Below, one piece after another: positions 36,351-47,225 of a stretch of DNA of 64,000 bases. The translations under genes and the position numbers were made by a program. This DNA is from Streptomyces hygroscopicus (GTDB lineage: Bacteria > Actinomycetota > Actinomycetes > Streptomycetales > Streptomycetaceae): positions 23,268-87,267 of the forward strand of contig NZ_LBMW01000035.1 of assembly GCF_026168105.1 (NCBI RefSeq), read 5' to 3'. Below the pieces are notes generated by a model. That model searched no databases and was not told the origin of the DNA. It saw only the letters and a list, made by a program, of their open reading frames with translations. Position 1 is the stretch's first letter. The number at the start of each line of letters is the position of its first letter.

Positions 36351-37367
36351 CGGCCTGGAATCCGCCGGACCGGACCCCGCCACCACACCGTCCGCCGTCG
36401 GCGCCGCGTTCACCGTCGTCGCGGTGCCGCTTGCGGCGGCGCCCGGTGCCCCGGTCTGGTTCCTGAGCGCCCGCCCCGCCCGGTGGGCCGCCCGCAGCGC
36501 GTCGCCGGTCAGCAGCGCCAGAGCCAGCCACACCAGCGCGAAGCCCGCCCAGCGCTCGGCCGGCATGGCCTCGTGGAAGTAGAGGATGCCCAGCAGGAAC
36601 TGGAAGACCGGCGCCAGGTACTGGAGCAGACCGAGCGTCGACAGCGGCACACGGATCGCGGCCGCGCCGAAGCACACGAGGGGGAGCGCGGTGACCACGC
36701 CTGTGGCGGCGAGCAGCGTCGCATGCCCAGGGCCGTGGGAGGCGAACGTCGAGCCCCCGTGCGCCGAGAGCCACAGCAGATAGGCCAGCGCGGGCAGGAA
36801 CTGCACGGCGGTCTCCGCGGCCAGCGACTCGATGCCGCCCAGACGGACCTTCTTCTTCACCAGGCCGTACGTGGCGAAGGAGAAGGCGAGACACAGAGAG
36901 ATCCACGGCGGGCGGCCGTAGCCGATCGTCAGGACGAGGACGGCGGCGAACCCGACCGCGACCGCCGCCCACTGCACCGGCCGCAGCCGCTCCTTCAGGA
37001 TCAGCACGCCCATCGCGATGGTGACGAGCGGGTTGATGAAATAGCCGAGTGACGCCTCCACCACATGACCGCTGTTCACGGCCCAGATGTAGACGCCCCA
37101 GTTGACGGTGATGACCGCCGCGGCGACCGTGACCAGGCCCAGTCGGCGCGGCTGTCGTATCAGCTCGCCCGCCCAGGCCCAGCGCCGCATCACCAGCAGC
37201 GCGACGGCGACCAGTACCAGGGACCAGACCATCCGGTGGGCGAGGATCTCCATCGCCCCGGCCGGTTTCAGCAGCGGCCAGAAGAGGGGAACGAGCCCCC
37301 ACATCCCGTAGGCCGCGAAGCCGTTCAGCAGTCCTGTCCGCCGCTCGCCCCTCGACTTCTCGGTCAC
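36348..37367 (-). CDS. rarD: RarD-type EamA transporter
   Basis: A 339-residue membrane protein with about ten hydrophobic segments, of the RarD branch of the drug/metabolite transporter superfamily. GFAAYGMWGLVPLFWPLL near the N-terminus, EILAHRMVWSLVLVA and VNWGVYIWAVNSGHVVEASL are RarD signatures. The substrate is uncertain (named from chloramphenicol sensitivity in Pseudomonas). GTG at 37367 is preceded by GAAGGAGG at ideal spacing, better than the longer ATG reading. It converges on the TPR gene through the 14-bp array. Confidence 0.92.
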   Translation of the reverse strand: MTEKSRGERRTGLLNGFAAYGMWGLVPLFWPLLKPAGAMEILAHRMVWSLVLVAVALLVMRRWAWAGELIRQPRRLGLVTVAAAVITVNWGVYIWAVNSGHVVEASLGYFINPLVTIAMGVLILKERLRPVQWAAVAVGFAAVLVLTIGYGRPPWISLCLAFSFATYGLVKKKVRLGGIESLAAETAVQFLPALAYLLWLSAHGGSTFASHGPGHATLLAATGVVTALPLVCFGAAAIRVPLSTLGLLQYLAPVFQFLLGILYFHEAMPAERWAGFALVWLALALLTGDALRAAHRAGRALRNQTGAPGAAASGTATTVNAAPTADGVVAGSGPADSRP

Positions 37368-37504
37368 GGGCCCCTCCTTCTCGCGTGGCTGCTCCCGTGC
37401 AGCCTCCAAGAAGGTAGCGCGAGCGCCCCCGCCTGTCATGCCCGTATCGTCATACGGTCATGACAGGCGGAGGTCGAAGGTGCTCGGGGGCCCGGCTCGG
37501 GAGT

Positions 37505-38359
37505 TCAGCCCTTCAGCGCCACGGCGATCGATTCGGCGATCCGGGTGGTCGGGCGGCCGGTCAGCCGGGAGAGGTCGCCGGTGGTGACGGCGAGTTCGCC
37601 CTTCTCGATCGAGGCGTCCACGGCGGCCAGGATCGCGGCGACGGGCTCGGGGAAGCCGACGCCGGTCAGGATGCCGGCCAGGGTTTCGACGGAGACGTGG
37701 CTGCTCGCGATGTCCTTGCCCGTCTGCCTGCTCAGCTCGGCGGCGTACTCGGCGAAGCTCCACGCGGTGTCGCCGCTCAGCTCGTACGTCTTGTTCTCGT
37801 GGCCCTCACCGGTCAGTACCGCGACGGCAGCCGCCGCGTAGTCGGCACGCGCGGCCGAGGCGACCCGGCCCTCGCCGGCGGCCTGGACGACGGCTCCGTG
37901 CTCCAGGACCGGGGCGAGATGCTCGGTGTAGTTCTCGTTGTACCAGCCGTTGCGCAGCAGCACGTACGGCACGCCCGAGGTCAGGATCGCCTCCTCGGTG
38001 CCCCGGTGGTCGTCGGCGAGGGCGGCCTCCAGGCTGCCGGGGGCGCTGGTGTAGGCGAACAGCGCGACTCCGGCTGCCTTGGCGGCGTCGAGGACGACCT
38101 GGTGCTGGCCCACCCGGCCCTTGTCGAACTCGTTGCCGGAGATCAGCAGCACCTTGTCGCCGGAGGCGAAGAGGCCGTCGAAGGTCCCGGGGGCGTTGTA
38201 GTCGGCGACGGCGATCCGCACACCGCGGGCCGCGAAGTCGGCGGCCTTCTCCGGGGTGCGGACGACCGCGGTGATCCGCTCGGCCGGAACCTTCTCCAGC
38301 AACTGCTCCACGACGTGCCGGCCGAGGTGTCCGGTGGCTCCGGTGACGACGATGCTCAT
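37505..38359 (-). CDS. NmrA/QorB-like NAD(P)-dependent quinone oxidoreductase
   Basis: A 284-residue atypical short-chain dehydrogenase of the QorB/NmrA group. MSIVVTGATGHLGRHVVEQL is the Rossmann motif, and YVLLRNGWYNENYTEHLAPV near residue 140 is typical of QorB (NADPH:quinone reductase 2). It probably detoxifies quinones. The ATG at 38359 has GGAGAG upstream. It is divergent from the HxlR-type regulator, the usual pairing for quinone/redox-sensing control. Confidence 0.9.
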   Translation of the reverse strand: MSIVVTGATGHLGRHVVEQLLEKVPAERITAVVRTPEKAADFAARGVRIAVADYNAPGTFDGLFASGDKVLLISGNEFDKGRVGQHQVVLDAAKAAGVALFAYTSAPGSLEAALADDHRGTEEAILTSGVPYVLLRNGWYNENYTEHLAPVLEHGAVVQAAGEGRVASAARADYAAAAVAVLTGEGHENKTYELSGDTAWSFAEYAAELSRQTGKDIASSHVSVETLAGILTGVGFPEPVAAILAAVDASIEKGELAVTTGDLSRLTGRPTTRIAESIAVALKG

Positions 38360-38422
38360 GATGTGGCTCTCCTTGTGGGGTGCGTCTGGCACTAACCCTA
38401 GGAGTGGCGCTAACTCAACGAA

Positions 38423-38447
38423 AGTACCCACTTTGAAGTAAGGTACT
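38423..38447. promoter_or_regulatory. Probable HxlR-type operator
   Basis: AGTACC-CACTTTGAAGTAA-GGTACT is an imperfect palindrome with perfect AGTACC/GGTACT arms and an inner ACTT/AAGT. It lies just before the regulator's ATG (38451) in the 91-bp divergent region. Such palindromes are known HxlR/QorR targets; assignment here is by position and symmetry. Confidence 0.6.
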
Positions 38448-38450
38448 GGC

Positions 38451-39041
38451 ATGACAGTAAGTGGCCCGGTCGTCGGCGGAGGCGACAACGACGCGGCGAT
38501 GTGCCCCTACCGCCTCGTCATGGAGCACGTCACCAGCCGCTGGGGCGTGCTCGTCCTGATCGAACTCCTCGACCGCCCCCACCGCTTCAGTGAGCTGCGC
38601 CGGGCGATCGGTCAGGTGGCCCGGGTCAGCGAGAAGATGCTCACCCAGACGCTGCAGACCCTGGAACGCGACGGCCTGGTCCACCGTGACGCCAAGCCGG
38701 TGATCCCGCCCAGGGTCGACTACTCCCTGACCGATCTGGGCCGCGAGGCGGCGCAGCAGGTGCGCACCCTGGCGCAGTGGACCCAGGACCGCATGGCCGA
38801 CGTCGAGGACGCCCGCCGGGCATACGACGCCCGCCGGGCGAGCGACGCCGGGGCACATGGCGGAGGCCGGTCACACGGCGGAGCCCGGTCACACGGCGGA
38901 GCCCAGCCGTACGACGAGGCCGGACGTGCGCCGGTGCCAGGGCGGCCACCGGGGCCAGGGCGGCCGCCGGGGCCAGGGCGGCCGCCGGGGCCGGGGGCAT
39001 ACGACGAGGCCCGGGCGGCCAAGGCGGCCCAGGCCTCGTGA
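38451..39041 (+). CDS. HxlR-family regulator with repetitive C-terminal tail
   Basis: A 196-residue winged-helix regulator. CPYRLVMEHVTSRWGVLVLI near residue 18 carries the N-terminal Cys used for redox/quinone sensing in QorR/YodB proteins. HRFSELRRAIGQVARVSEKM is the recognition helix region and LTDLGREAAQQ the wing end. The conserved domain ends near residue 120. The remaining 75 residues are Gly/Pro/Arg/His-rich repeats (GGRSHGGARSHGGA, then PGRPPG repeated) not seen in normal HxlR proteins of about 115-150 residues. It probably represses the divergent quinone reductase and itself. Confidence 0.9.
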   Translation: MTVSGPVVGGGDNDAAMCPYRLVMEHVTSRWGVLVLIELLDRPHRFSELRRAIGQVARVSEKMLTQTLQTLERDGLVHRDAKPVIPPRVDYSLTDLGREAAQQVRTLAQWTQDRMADVEDARRAYDARRASDAGAHGGGRSHGGARSHGGAQPYDEAGRAPVPGRPPGPGRPPGPGRPPGPGAYDEARAAKAAQAS

Positions 39042-39054
39042 GCCGCGTGGTGTC

Positions 39055-40126
39055 CTAGCCGACGACCGTCCAGGTGTCGCCGCCCGCCAGCAGCGCCGCC
39101 AGATCGCCCTTGCCGTTCTGTTCCACGGCGGCGTCGAGCTGGTCGGTCATCAGGGTGTCGTAGACGGGCCGGTCCACGGAGCGGAAGACGCCGATCGGGG
39201 TGTGGTGCAGGGTGTCCGGGTCGGCCAGGCGGGACAGCGCGAACGCCGTGGTGGGCGAGGCGGCGTGGGCGTCGTGGACGAGGATGTCCGCCTCGTTCTC
39301 CGGCGTCACGGTGACGATCTTCAGATCACCGGTCCGCGCATCCCTTACGACACCGCGGGAGCTCTCCGGGCCGAAGCGGATGGGCTGTCCGTGCTCCAGG
39401 TGGATCACGGCCTCCTCGGAGGTCTGCTTGTCCTTGAGGACGTCGAAGGCGCCGTCGTTGAAGATGTTGCAGTTCTGGTAGATCTCGATCAGCGCGGTGC
39501 CCGGGTGGGCGGCCGCCTGGCGCAGCACCTCGGTCAGATGCTTGCGGTCGGAGTCGACCGTACGGGCCACGAAGGACGCCTCGGCGCCGATCGCCAGCGA
39601 CACCGGGTTGAAGGGCGCGTCCAGCGAGCCCATCGGCGTCGACTTGGTGATCTTGCCGATCTCGGACGTGGGCGAGTACTGGCCCTTGGTCAGACCGTAG
39701 ATCCGGTTGTTGAACAAAAGGATCTTCAGGTTGACGTTGCGGCGCAGAGCGTGGATGAGGTGGTTGCCGCCGATGGAGAGCGCGTCACCGTCACCCGTGA
39801 CCACCCACACCGACAGATCGCGGCGCGAGGTGGCGAGGCCCGTCGCGATCGCGGGGGCGCGGCCGTGGATGGAGTGCATGCCGTACGTGTTCATGTAGTA
39901 CGGGAAGCGGGACGAGCAGCCGATGCCCGAGACGAAGACGATGTTCTCCTTGGCCAGGCCCAGCTCCGGCATGAAGCCCTGGACGGCGGCGAGGATGGCG
40001 TAGTCACCGCACCCGGGGCACCAGCGCACTTCCTGATCGGACTTGAAGTCCTTCATGGACTGCCTGCCGACGGCCCTGGGGACTAGCGAAAGCGCCTCGA
40101 TCGTGTCCGTGCCTTCCGTGGTCGTC

Positions 40127-40134
<8 letters not shown>
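39055..40134 (-). CDS. korB: 2-oxoglutarate:ferredoxin oxidoreductase, beta subunit
   Basis: KorB binds thiamine diphosphate and a 4Fe-4S cluster; with KorA it oxidatively decarboxylates 2-oxoglutarate to succinyl-CoA and reduces ferredoxin. The 359-residue protein has WCPGCGDYAILAA near residue 38 (cluster ligands), GIGCSSRFPYYMNTYGMHSI and WVVTGDGDALSIGGNHLIHA near residue 110 (TPP/Mg binding), then GLTKGQYSPTSE. The start overlaps the korA stop by 8 bp. Confidence 0.95.
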
Positions 40135-42055
<1,921 letters not shown>

Positions 42056-42293
42056 TGAACTGGACCTCCCTCGAGGCGGCTGTCTGGGAGTGGCCGTCCC
42101 GCCGGCCTTCCCAGGATCAACCCTACGTCTGTAAGGGTCGCCTTCCTTCGGCCGTTCGGATGATGGACACCCTTGTGAGACGGTCCGCCGCCCTGACTTG
42201 TCATGATTTTCCAGCCCCCCCGGTGGTGTTTTCGAAGACGCTCCCTGCTCATGCTTCGGTTCTTGTGCCATGGCCTGACACAGTTTCAGTCGA

Positions 42294-42953
42294 TTAGGAG
42301 TTGATATAGGTGAGGACGGCCAGAACACGCCGGTGATCCCCGTCGCTCTGGGACAGACCGAGCTTCAGGAAGATGTTGCTGACGTGCTTCTCGACGGCCC
42401 CGTCGCTCACCACGAGCTGCCGGGCGATCGCGGAGTTCGTCCGCCCCTCGGCCATGAGGCCCAGGACCTCACGCTCCCGCGGGGTGAGCGCGGCGAGCAC
42501 ATCCTGCTTGCGGCTGCGCCCGAGCAGCTGTGCGACCACCTCCGGGTCCAGCGCGGTGCCTCCCCGGGCCACCCGCACCACGGCGTCCACGAACTCGCGC
42601 ACCTCGGCGACCCGGTCCTTGAGCAGATAGCCGACGCCGCGACTGGAGCCGGCCAGCAACTCGGTGGCATACCGCTCCTCGACGTACTGGGACAGAACCA
42701 GCACGCCGACCCCGGGATGCGTTTTGCGCAGCCGGACTGCTGCCCGCACTCCCTCGTCCGTATGGGTCGGGGGCATCCGCACGTCGGCGACCACCACGTC
42801 GGGCAACGCGCCGCCGTCCGCCAGGTCGGTGATGGTCCTGATGAGCGCGTCGCCGTCGCCCACACCGGCGACCACCTCGTGCCCGCGATCGGTCAGCAGC
42901 CGGGTCAGGCCCTCTCTCAGCAGCACTGAATCCTCGGCGATGACCACCCGCAC
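42294..42953 (-). CDS. LuxR/NarL-family response regulator
   Basis: A 219-residue two-component regulator. The receiver domain starts VRVVIAEDSVLLREGLTRLL; the phospho-acceptor Asp is in DVVVADVRMPPTHTDEG near residue 55, and the conserved Lys is in GYLLKDRVAEV. The C-terminal LuxR helix-turn-helix is LTPREREVLGLMAEGRTNSA then VVSDGAVEKHVSNIFLKLGL. GTG at 42953 is selected for GGAGG 5 bases upstream. The two histidine kinases upstream on the same strand are its likely partners. Confidence 0.93.
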   Translation of the reverse strand: MRVVIAEDSVLLREGLTRLLTDRGHEVVAGVGDGDALIRTITDLADGGALPDVVVADVRMPPTHTDEGVRAAVRLRKTHPGVGVLVLSQYVEERYATELLAGSSRGVGYLLKDRVAEVREFVDAVVRVARGGTALDPEVVAQLLGRSRKQDVLAALTPREREVLGLMAEGRTNSAIARQLVVSDGAVEKHVSNIFLKLGLSQSDGDHRRVLAVLTYINS

Positions 42954-43204
42954 CCTGTCCTCCACGATCCCTGGCCCCCGAGCCCCGTGTCTAAGGCCGT
43001 GCGTCCTGTGCGTCCGGCGATCTCCGGGGCGGCCCGTCGTCCCGCCACCCCCTCGGCCCCTCAGTATCGCGCGATCCGCGATTCCGCACGGGGGCTGTGG
43101 ACAGACTGCCCGTTCGTGTTCCAGGGGGGCGGCCGGGGCAGGGGGCTGGGAGAGGAGACAGCCGGGGGATGGGGCCGGGGAGGGGCGACAGCCGCGGGAG
43201 GGGC

Positions 43205-43268
43205 CGGGACACGCAACGGTCGGGACACGCAACGGTCGGGACACGCAACGGTCGGGACACGCAACGGC
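43205..43268. repeat. Four 16-bp tandem repeats
   Basis: CGGGACACGCAACGGT at 43205, 43221, 43237 and 43253; the last copy has one mismatch. Confidence 0.9.
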
Positions 43269-43386
43269 CGGGGGAGGGGGCTGGACAGGTTACCGGGGTC
43301 GGCGAGTCGCGGGAAGGCGCAGCCCGGCGGGGCCGGCGAGATGTGGGAAGGCGCACGATGACGGGGCCGGCGAGCCGCGGGGAGGC

Positions 43387-43425
43387 GCACGCCGACGGGG
43401 CACGCCGACGGGGCACGCCGACGGG
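43387..43425. repeat. Three 13-bp tandem repeats
   Basis: GCACGCCGACGGG at 43387, 43400 and 43413, exact. Confidence 0.88.
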
Positions 43426-43515
43426 GCATGGGACAAGCAGCCCCTCAGATCACCCAAACCGGTGTCCCCCGCTCGCGTACGAGCAGGGGTCGGCACACCG
43501 GGGTGTCCTGGCCGG

Positions 43516-44868
43516 TCAGGCCGAGCGCCACGGCAGTTCCGCGGTGATGCGGGTCGGCCCGCCCGCCGGCGAATCCACCACCAGGACTCCGTCCACCGCA
43601 TCGAGCCGCCCCGCCAGCCCGGCCAGTCCCGACCCGGCCGAGGCGTCCGCACGCCCCACTCCGTCGTCCAGCACCTGCAACAGCAGGCGGTCGTCCACCC
43701 GCCACACGTCCACCGTCGCCCGCGACGCCCGGGCGTGCTTGCTGACGTTCTGCAGCAGCTCCGACACCGTGAAGTAGGCGATCCCCTCGATCGCGGGCGC
43801 CGGCCGCGCCGGCAGATCCACGTCCACCCGCACCGGCACGGCGCACCGCGAGGCCACCGCCGACAGAGCCGCATCCAGTCCCCGGTCCGTCAGCACCGCC
43901 GGATGGATCCCGCGCGCCAGGTCCCGCAACTCCTGCAGGGCCGTCTTCACCTCGCCGTGCGCCTCGTCCACCATCCGCGCCGCCGCCTGCGGGTCGGCCG
44001 TCAGCTTCTCCTTCGCCAGGCCCAGATCCATGGCCAGAGCCACCAGCCGCGCCTGTGCCCCGTCGTGCAGGTCGCGCTCGATGCGCCGCAGATCCGCCGC
44101 CGCCGTGTCGACCACCACGCCCCGGTCCGACTCCAGCTCCACCACCCGAGACGCCAGCCGTGACGGCCCGAGCAGCCCGTGCACCAGCAGCCGGTCCACG
44201 GTCGTCAGGCCCCGTACGATCCAAGGCGTGGCCAGCGTGAACAGCAGTCCGACCAGCGCGGTCACCGTGATCTCGAACGGGTTGTCGAGATAGACGCTGT
44301 GCGTCTCGTCGCCGTACAGCTGAAGCCCGCCCTGACCGGCGTACATCGGAAACACCCAGAACCACAGCGGATACGTGAGCAGCGCCCACCCGCACGTCCA
44401 CAGCGTCACCCCCACCGTGAACGAGAACGCCGCCCACGGGAACTGCAGCACCGTGTACAACAGGTGCCGCCACGACGTCCCGCTCTTGAGCATCGCCCCC
44501 ACCCAGGCCATCGGCCCGCGCCGCTTCACCCGCAGCGGCTCCGGATCGGCCACCTCGAGTCCCAGCAGCCCCCGCGCCCGCGCCCGCTCCAGCGCCCCGA
44601 GCCCGCGGCATCCCGCCAGCGCCGCCGCCAGTACCGGGATCCCCAGGAACGTCACCAGCAGCCCCGCCCCGAGCGAGAACATCGTGACGCTGTACGTGAA
44701 CATCACGATCCCGATCGGCAGGCTCAGCAGCAGGTAGCAGAACTCGGCCCAGCTGCGCCCCTCGACCGGCGCCCGCAGCGCGACCGGAAGCCGGTGCCGG
44801 CGCCCCCCGGCGTCCTGGGGTCCAGGGCCGTCCCACTCTCCGTACCCCTGCCCGTACTGCGTGGCCAT
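43516..44868 (-). CDS. Sensor histidine kinase (HisKA_3 type), copy 1
   Basis: A 450-residue membrane kinase. Residues about 40-250 contain four hydrophobic segments of a membrane sensor domain. The dimerisation/phosphotransfer segment is DLRRIERDLHDGAQARLVAL with the phospho-His in LHDGAQ. The HATPase domain has SELLQNVSKHARASRATVDV (N box), LDDGVG (G1) and GLAGLAGRLDAVDG (G2). It is closely paralogous to the kinase at 45182: the linker ELESDRGVVVDTAAADLRRI and LRDLARGIHPAVLTDRGLDA occur in both. AAGGAG lies about 13 bases before the ATG. Confidence 0.92.
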   Translation of the reverse strand: MATQYGQGYGEWDGPGPQDAGGRRHRLPVALRAPVEGRSWAEFCYLLLSLPIGIVMFTYSVTMFSLGAGLLVTFLGIPVLAAALAGCRGLGALERARARGLLGLEVADPEPLRVKRRGPMAWVGAMLKSGTSWRHLLYTVLQFPWAAFSFTVGVTLWTCGWALLTYPLWFWVFPMYAGQGGLQLYGDETHSVYLDNPFEITVTALVGLLFTLATPWIVRGLTTVDRLLVHGLLGPSRLASRVVELESDRGVVVDTAAADLRRIERDLHDGAQARLVALAMDLGLAKEKLTADPQAAARMVDEAHGEVKTALQELRDLARGIHPAVLTDRGLDAALSAVASRCAVPVRVDVDLPARPAPAIEGIAYFTVSELLQNVSKHARASRATVDVWRVDDRLLLQVLDDGVGRADASAGSGLAGLAGRLDAVDGVLVVDSPAGGPTRITAELPWRSA

Positions 44869-45181
44869 CGGCGTCGTCCGTTCTCCTTGTCGTCCACCCC
44901 GGTGCGGTGGGCCTTCTGGCCCGGGCGCCGGCTCGTACCTCCACCCTGCTGCCCCCGCGCCCGCCCGGCCATGGAGCGGGTCGGCGTCTTGAACCGGGGG
45001 TTTTCCCCACCACCCGGAAACGCGCACGCACCCGGAAACGCGCACGCATCCCGAAACGTGCACGCATCCCGGAGCGTGCACGCCCCCCCCGCGGGGAGGC
45101 GGTTGCACACCCCTGTGTACGACCGCCTTCGTGACCCCCGGGCGGCACCGCTTCCACCAGCACGCACTGCCTCCAGCAGCA
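44869..45181. repeat. Inter-kinase gap with four 18-bp repeats
   Basis: The 313-bp gap holds no gene. Four 18-bp units lie at 45013-45084: CCCGGAAACGCGCACGCA twice exactly, then TCCCGAAACGTGCACGCA and TCCCGGAGCGTGCACGCC. TGCACGC/GCGTGCA gives them partial dyad symmetry. Confidence 0.85.
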
Positions 45182-46384
45182 CTACCTCCGCCGCGCCTCG
45201 CCCTCCCTGTCCCGCCACGGCAGCTCGGCCGTGATCGTCGTGGGGCCGCCCATCGGCGAGTCGATGACGAACAGGCCGTCGACCGCGCCGAGCCGTTCCG
45301 CGAGCCCCGACATGCCGGTACCGCCGTCCAGGCGGGCGCCGCCCCGGCCGTCGTCCCGCACCTGCATGAGCAACCGGTCCTCGGCCCGCCACACATCGAT
45401 GGAGGCGGACGCCGCCCCGCTGTGCTTGCTGACGTTCTGCAGCAGCTCGGAGACCGTGAAATAGGCGATGCCCTCGATCGCCGCCGCCGGTCTTGCCCCC
45501 AGGTCCACGGTCACCTTCACCGGCACGGTGCAGCGTGTGGCGACCGCCGACAGCGCGGCGTCCAGACCACGGTCGGTGAGGACCGCCGGATGGATCCCGC
45601 GCGCGAGGTCCCGCAACTCCTGCAGCGCCAGCTTCACCTCGCCGTGCGCCTCCTCGACCATCGCCGCCGCCGAGTCCGGGTCCTCGAGCAGTTTCTCCTT
45701 GGCCAGTCCGAGCCCCATCGCCAGGTTCACCAGCCGGGCCTGCGCCCCGTCGTGCAGGTCGCGCTCGATGCGCCGCAGATCGGCCGCCGCCGTGTCCACG
45801 ACCACCCCACGGTCGGACTCCAGTTCGGCGATGCGCCGCTCCAACTCGTCGGAGGGGGACAGCAGCCCCCGCACCATCACCCGGTCCACGGTCGTCAGCC
45901 CCCGCGTGATGAACGGGAGGACCGGCCACAGGAGGAACAGCGACACGAACGTCACCGCGAACGTCAGAATCCCCCAGGGCAGCCGGACGAACTCGTACAG
46001 GACCGTCCGCCACCCCACCGGGTCCTTCAGCGCCATCCACAGCCGCTGGAACATGCTGTCGGTCCTGTGCAACGGAAGCGGAGTCGGCTCCTCCACCTGC
46101 ACCCCGAGCAGAGCCCTGGCCCGTGCCCGCTCCAGCCTGCCAAGCTGCCGCGCGCCCAGCAGCCCGGCTGCCAGCAGCGGGAAGCCGATCACGGTCACCG
46201 TCAGGCACGCACCCGTGAACGGCACCGTCATCACATACGTGAACCCGACCAGCGACACCGGCAGATTTGCGAGGAGATGCGCGATCTCGCGCCAGGTGTA
46301 TCCGTCCAGGGCGAAGCGCGGGGCTGGCGGACGCTCGGCCTCCGGGGCATCGGGGTGGGTGGTGCGTTCGGTCCGTCGGCTCAT
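45182..46384 (-). CDS. Sensor histidine kinase (HisKA_3 type), copy 2
   Basis: A 400-residue paralogue of the kinase at 43516, with a shorter membrane sensor region (about four hydrophobic segments between residues 40 and 185). Key motifs: RIERDLHDGAQARLVNLAMG (phospho-His), SELLQNVSKHSGAASASIDV (N box), VRDDGRGGARLDGGTGMSGL (G1 and G2 region). The N-terminal 25 residues are hydrophilic. Gene order kinase-kinase-regulator on one strand suggests both kinases use the same response regulator, although long repeat-filled gaps separate the three. Confidence 0.92.
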   Translation of the reverse strand: MSRRTERTTHPDAPEAERPPAPRFALDGYTWREIAHLLANLPVSLVGFTYVMTVPFTGACLTVTVIGFPLLAAGLLGARQLGRLERARARALLGVQVEEPTPLPLHRTDSMFQRLWMALKDPVGWRTVLYEFVRLPWGILTFAVTFVSLFLLWPVLPFITRGLTTVDRVMVRGLLSPSDELERRIAELESDRGVVVDTAAADLRRIERDLHDGAQARLVNLAMGLGLAKEKLLEDPDSAAAMVEEAHGEVKLALQELRDLARGIHPAVLTDRGLDAALSAVATRCTVPVKVTVDLGARPAAAIEGIAYFTVSELLQNVSKHSGAASASIDVWRAEDRLLMQVRDDGRGGARLDGGTGMSGLAERLGAVDGLFVIDSPMGGPTTITAELPWRDREGEARRR

Positions 46385-46757
46385 ATGGGCCGGCCTCGTT
46401 CACTCATGCCCGCCAGCCTGCCGCGCGGTGCGCCGCGACGCCATGAGGCGGCCCGCCCCGAGCCCGCTGGGGGAAACCCCACCTCGCCGGGACACCCGGA
46501 GCCCCTGCAGATCCCCATGGGATGCACTGAGTCCTCCTACGGATCCCCAAGCCCCTACGGACCCCCAGGGGACGACCTCAGACGTGAGCGGAGTCCCGCC
46601 CCGGGTGCGTGATCGGAGCCGCACGGGGGAGTACCAGAGCATCCCGAGACGCGACGGGCTGCTTACGCTCTCTTTAGCAGGGCCTAGACTCCCGTGCGTA
46701 CAGATCGTCGAACACAGGGTTCACCAGGGTCACGAGGTCAGGGAGCGAGGGGCTGAC
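46385..46757 (+). promoter_or_regulatory. Divergent region with possible nuo2 promoter
   Basis: A 373-bp region between the minus-strand kinase and nuoA2. TTACGC (46663-46668) and TAGACT (46685-46690) are separated by 16 bp and resemble a vegetative sigma promoter about 70 bp upstream of the nuoA2 start. Repeated CCCCTACGGA-like words lie at 46535-46570. No gene is seen. Confidence 0.35.
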
Positions 46758-47225
46758 GTGCCGGATCCGACCGCCGTCGCTGTCGTGGCGGAGACGGGGA
46801 GCGCGAGTACCGCCGCGTACGCCGGGAACACCGGGTATACGGGGAACGTCTTCGCGGCGGGCTACTTCCACTCCTACTCCGTCGTAGGGCTGCTCGCCGC
46901 CGTCGGCGTCCTCTTCGTCGCCGTCGCCTTCGGCGCGGGCCGGCTGCTGCGCCCCGTCGTGCCGACCCCGGAGAAACTCCTGACGTACGAGTGCGGCGTC
47001 GACCCTGTCGGCGAGGGCTGGGCCCACACCCAGGTCCGCTACTACGTCTATGCGTTCCTTTACGTGATCTTCGCGGTCGACTCGATCTTCCTCTTCCCCT
47101 GGGCGACGGTCTTCGCCGATCCCCGTTACGGCGCGACCACGCTCGTGGAGATGTTCGTCTTCCTCGGCTTCCTGGCCGTGGGACTGCTTTATGCATACAA
47201 GAAGGGCGTCCTGACATGGACGTGA
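46758..47225 (+). CDS. nuoA2: NADH-quinone oxidoreductase subunit A, second copy
   Basis: First gene of a second complex I cluster. The 155-residue membrane protein has three hydrophobic segments with the NuoA markers LTYECGVDPVGEGW, the cysteine loop near residue 78, then YYVYAFLYVIFAVDSIFLFP and VFLGFLAVGLLYAYKKGVL. A 30-residue N-terminal extension rich in Ala/Thr/Gly precedes the first helix. GTG at 46758 has GAGGGG 6 bases upstream. It overlaps nuoB2 by 10 bp. Confidence 0.93.
   Translation: MPDPTAVAVVAETGSASTAAYAGNTGYTGNVFAAGYFHSYSVVGLLAAVGVLFVAVAFGAGRLLRPVVPTPEKLLTYECGVDPVGEGWAHTQVRYYVYAFLYVIFAVDSIFLFPWATVFADPRYGATTLVEMFVFLGFLAVGLLYAYKKGVLTWT

Larger units (their letters stand above)
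42954..43515. other. Repeat-rich gap between regulator and kinase genes
   Basis: About 560 bp without a gene. It holds four tandem 16-bp units (CGGGACACGCAACGGT; 43205-43268), three 13-bp units (GCACGCCGACGGG; 43387-43425) and looser GGGGCGGG/AGCCGCGGG-type repeats. Open frames across it consist only of these repeats. A promoter for the response regulator may lie at its lower end. Confidence 0.7.
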
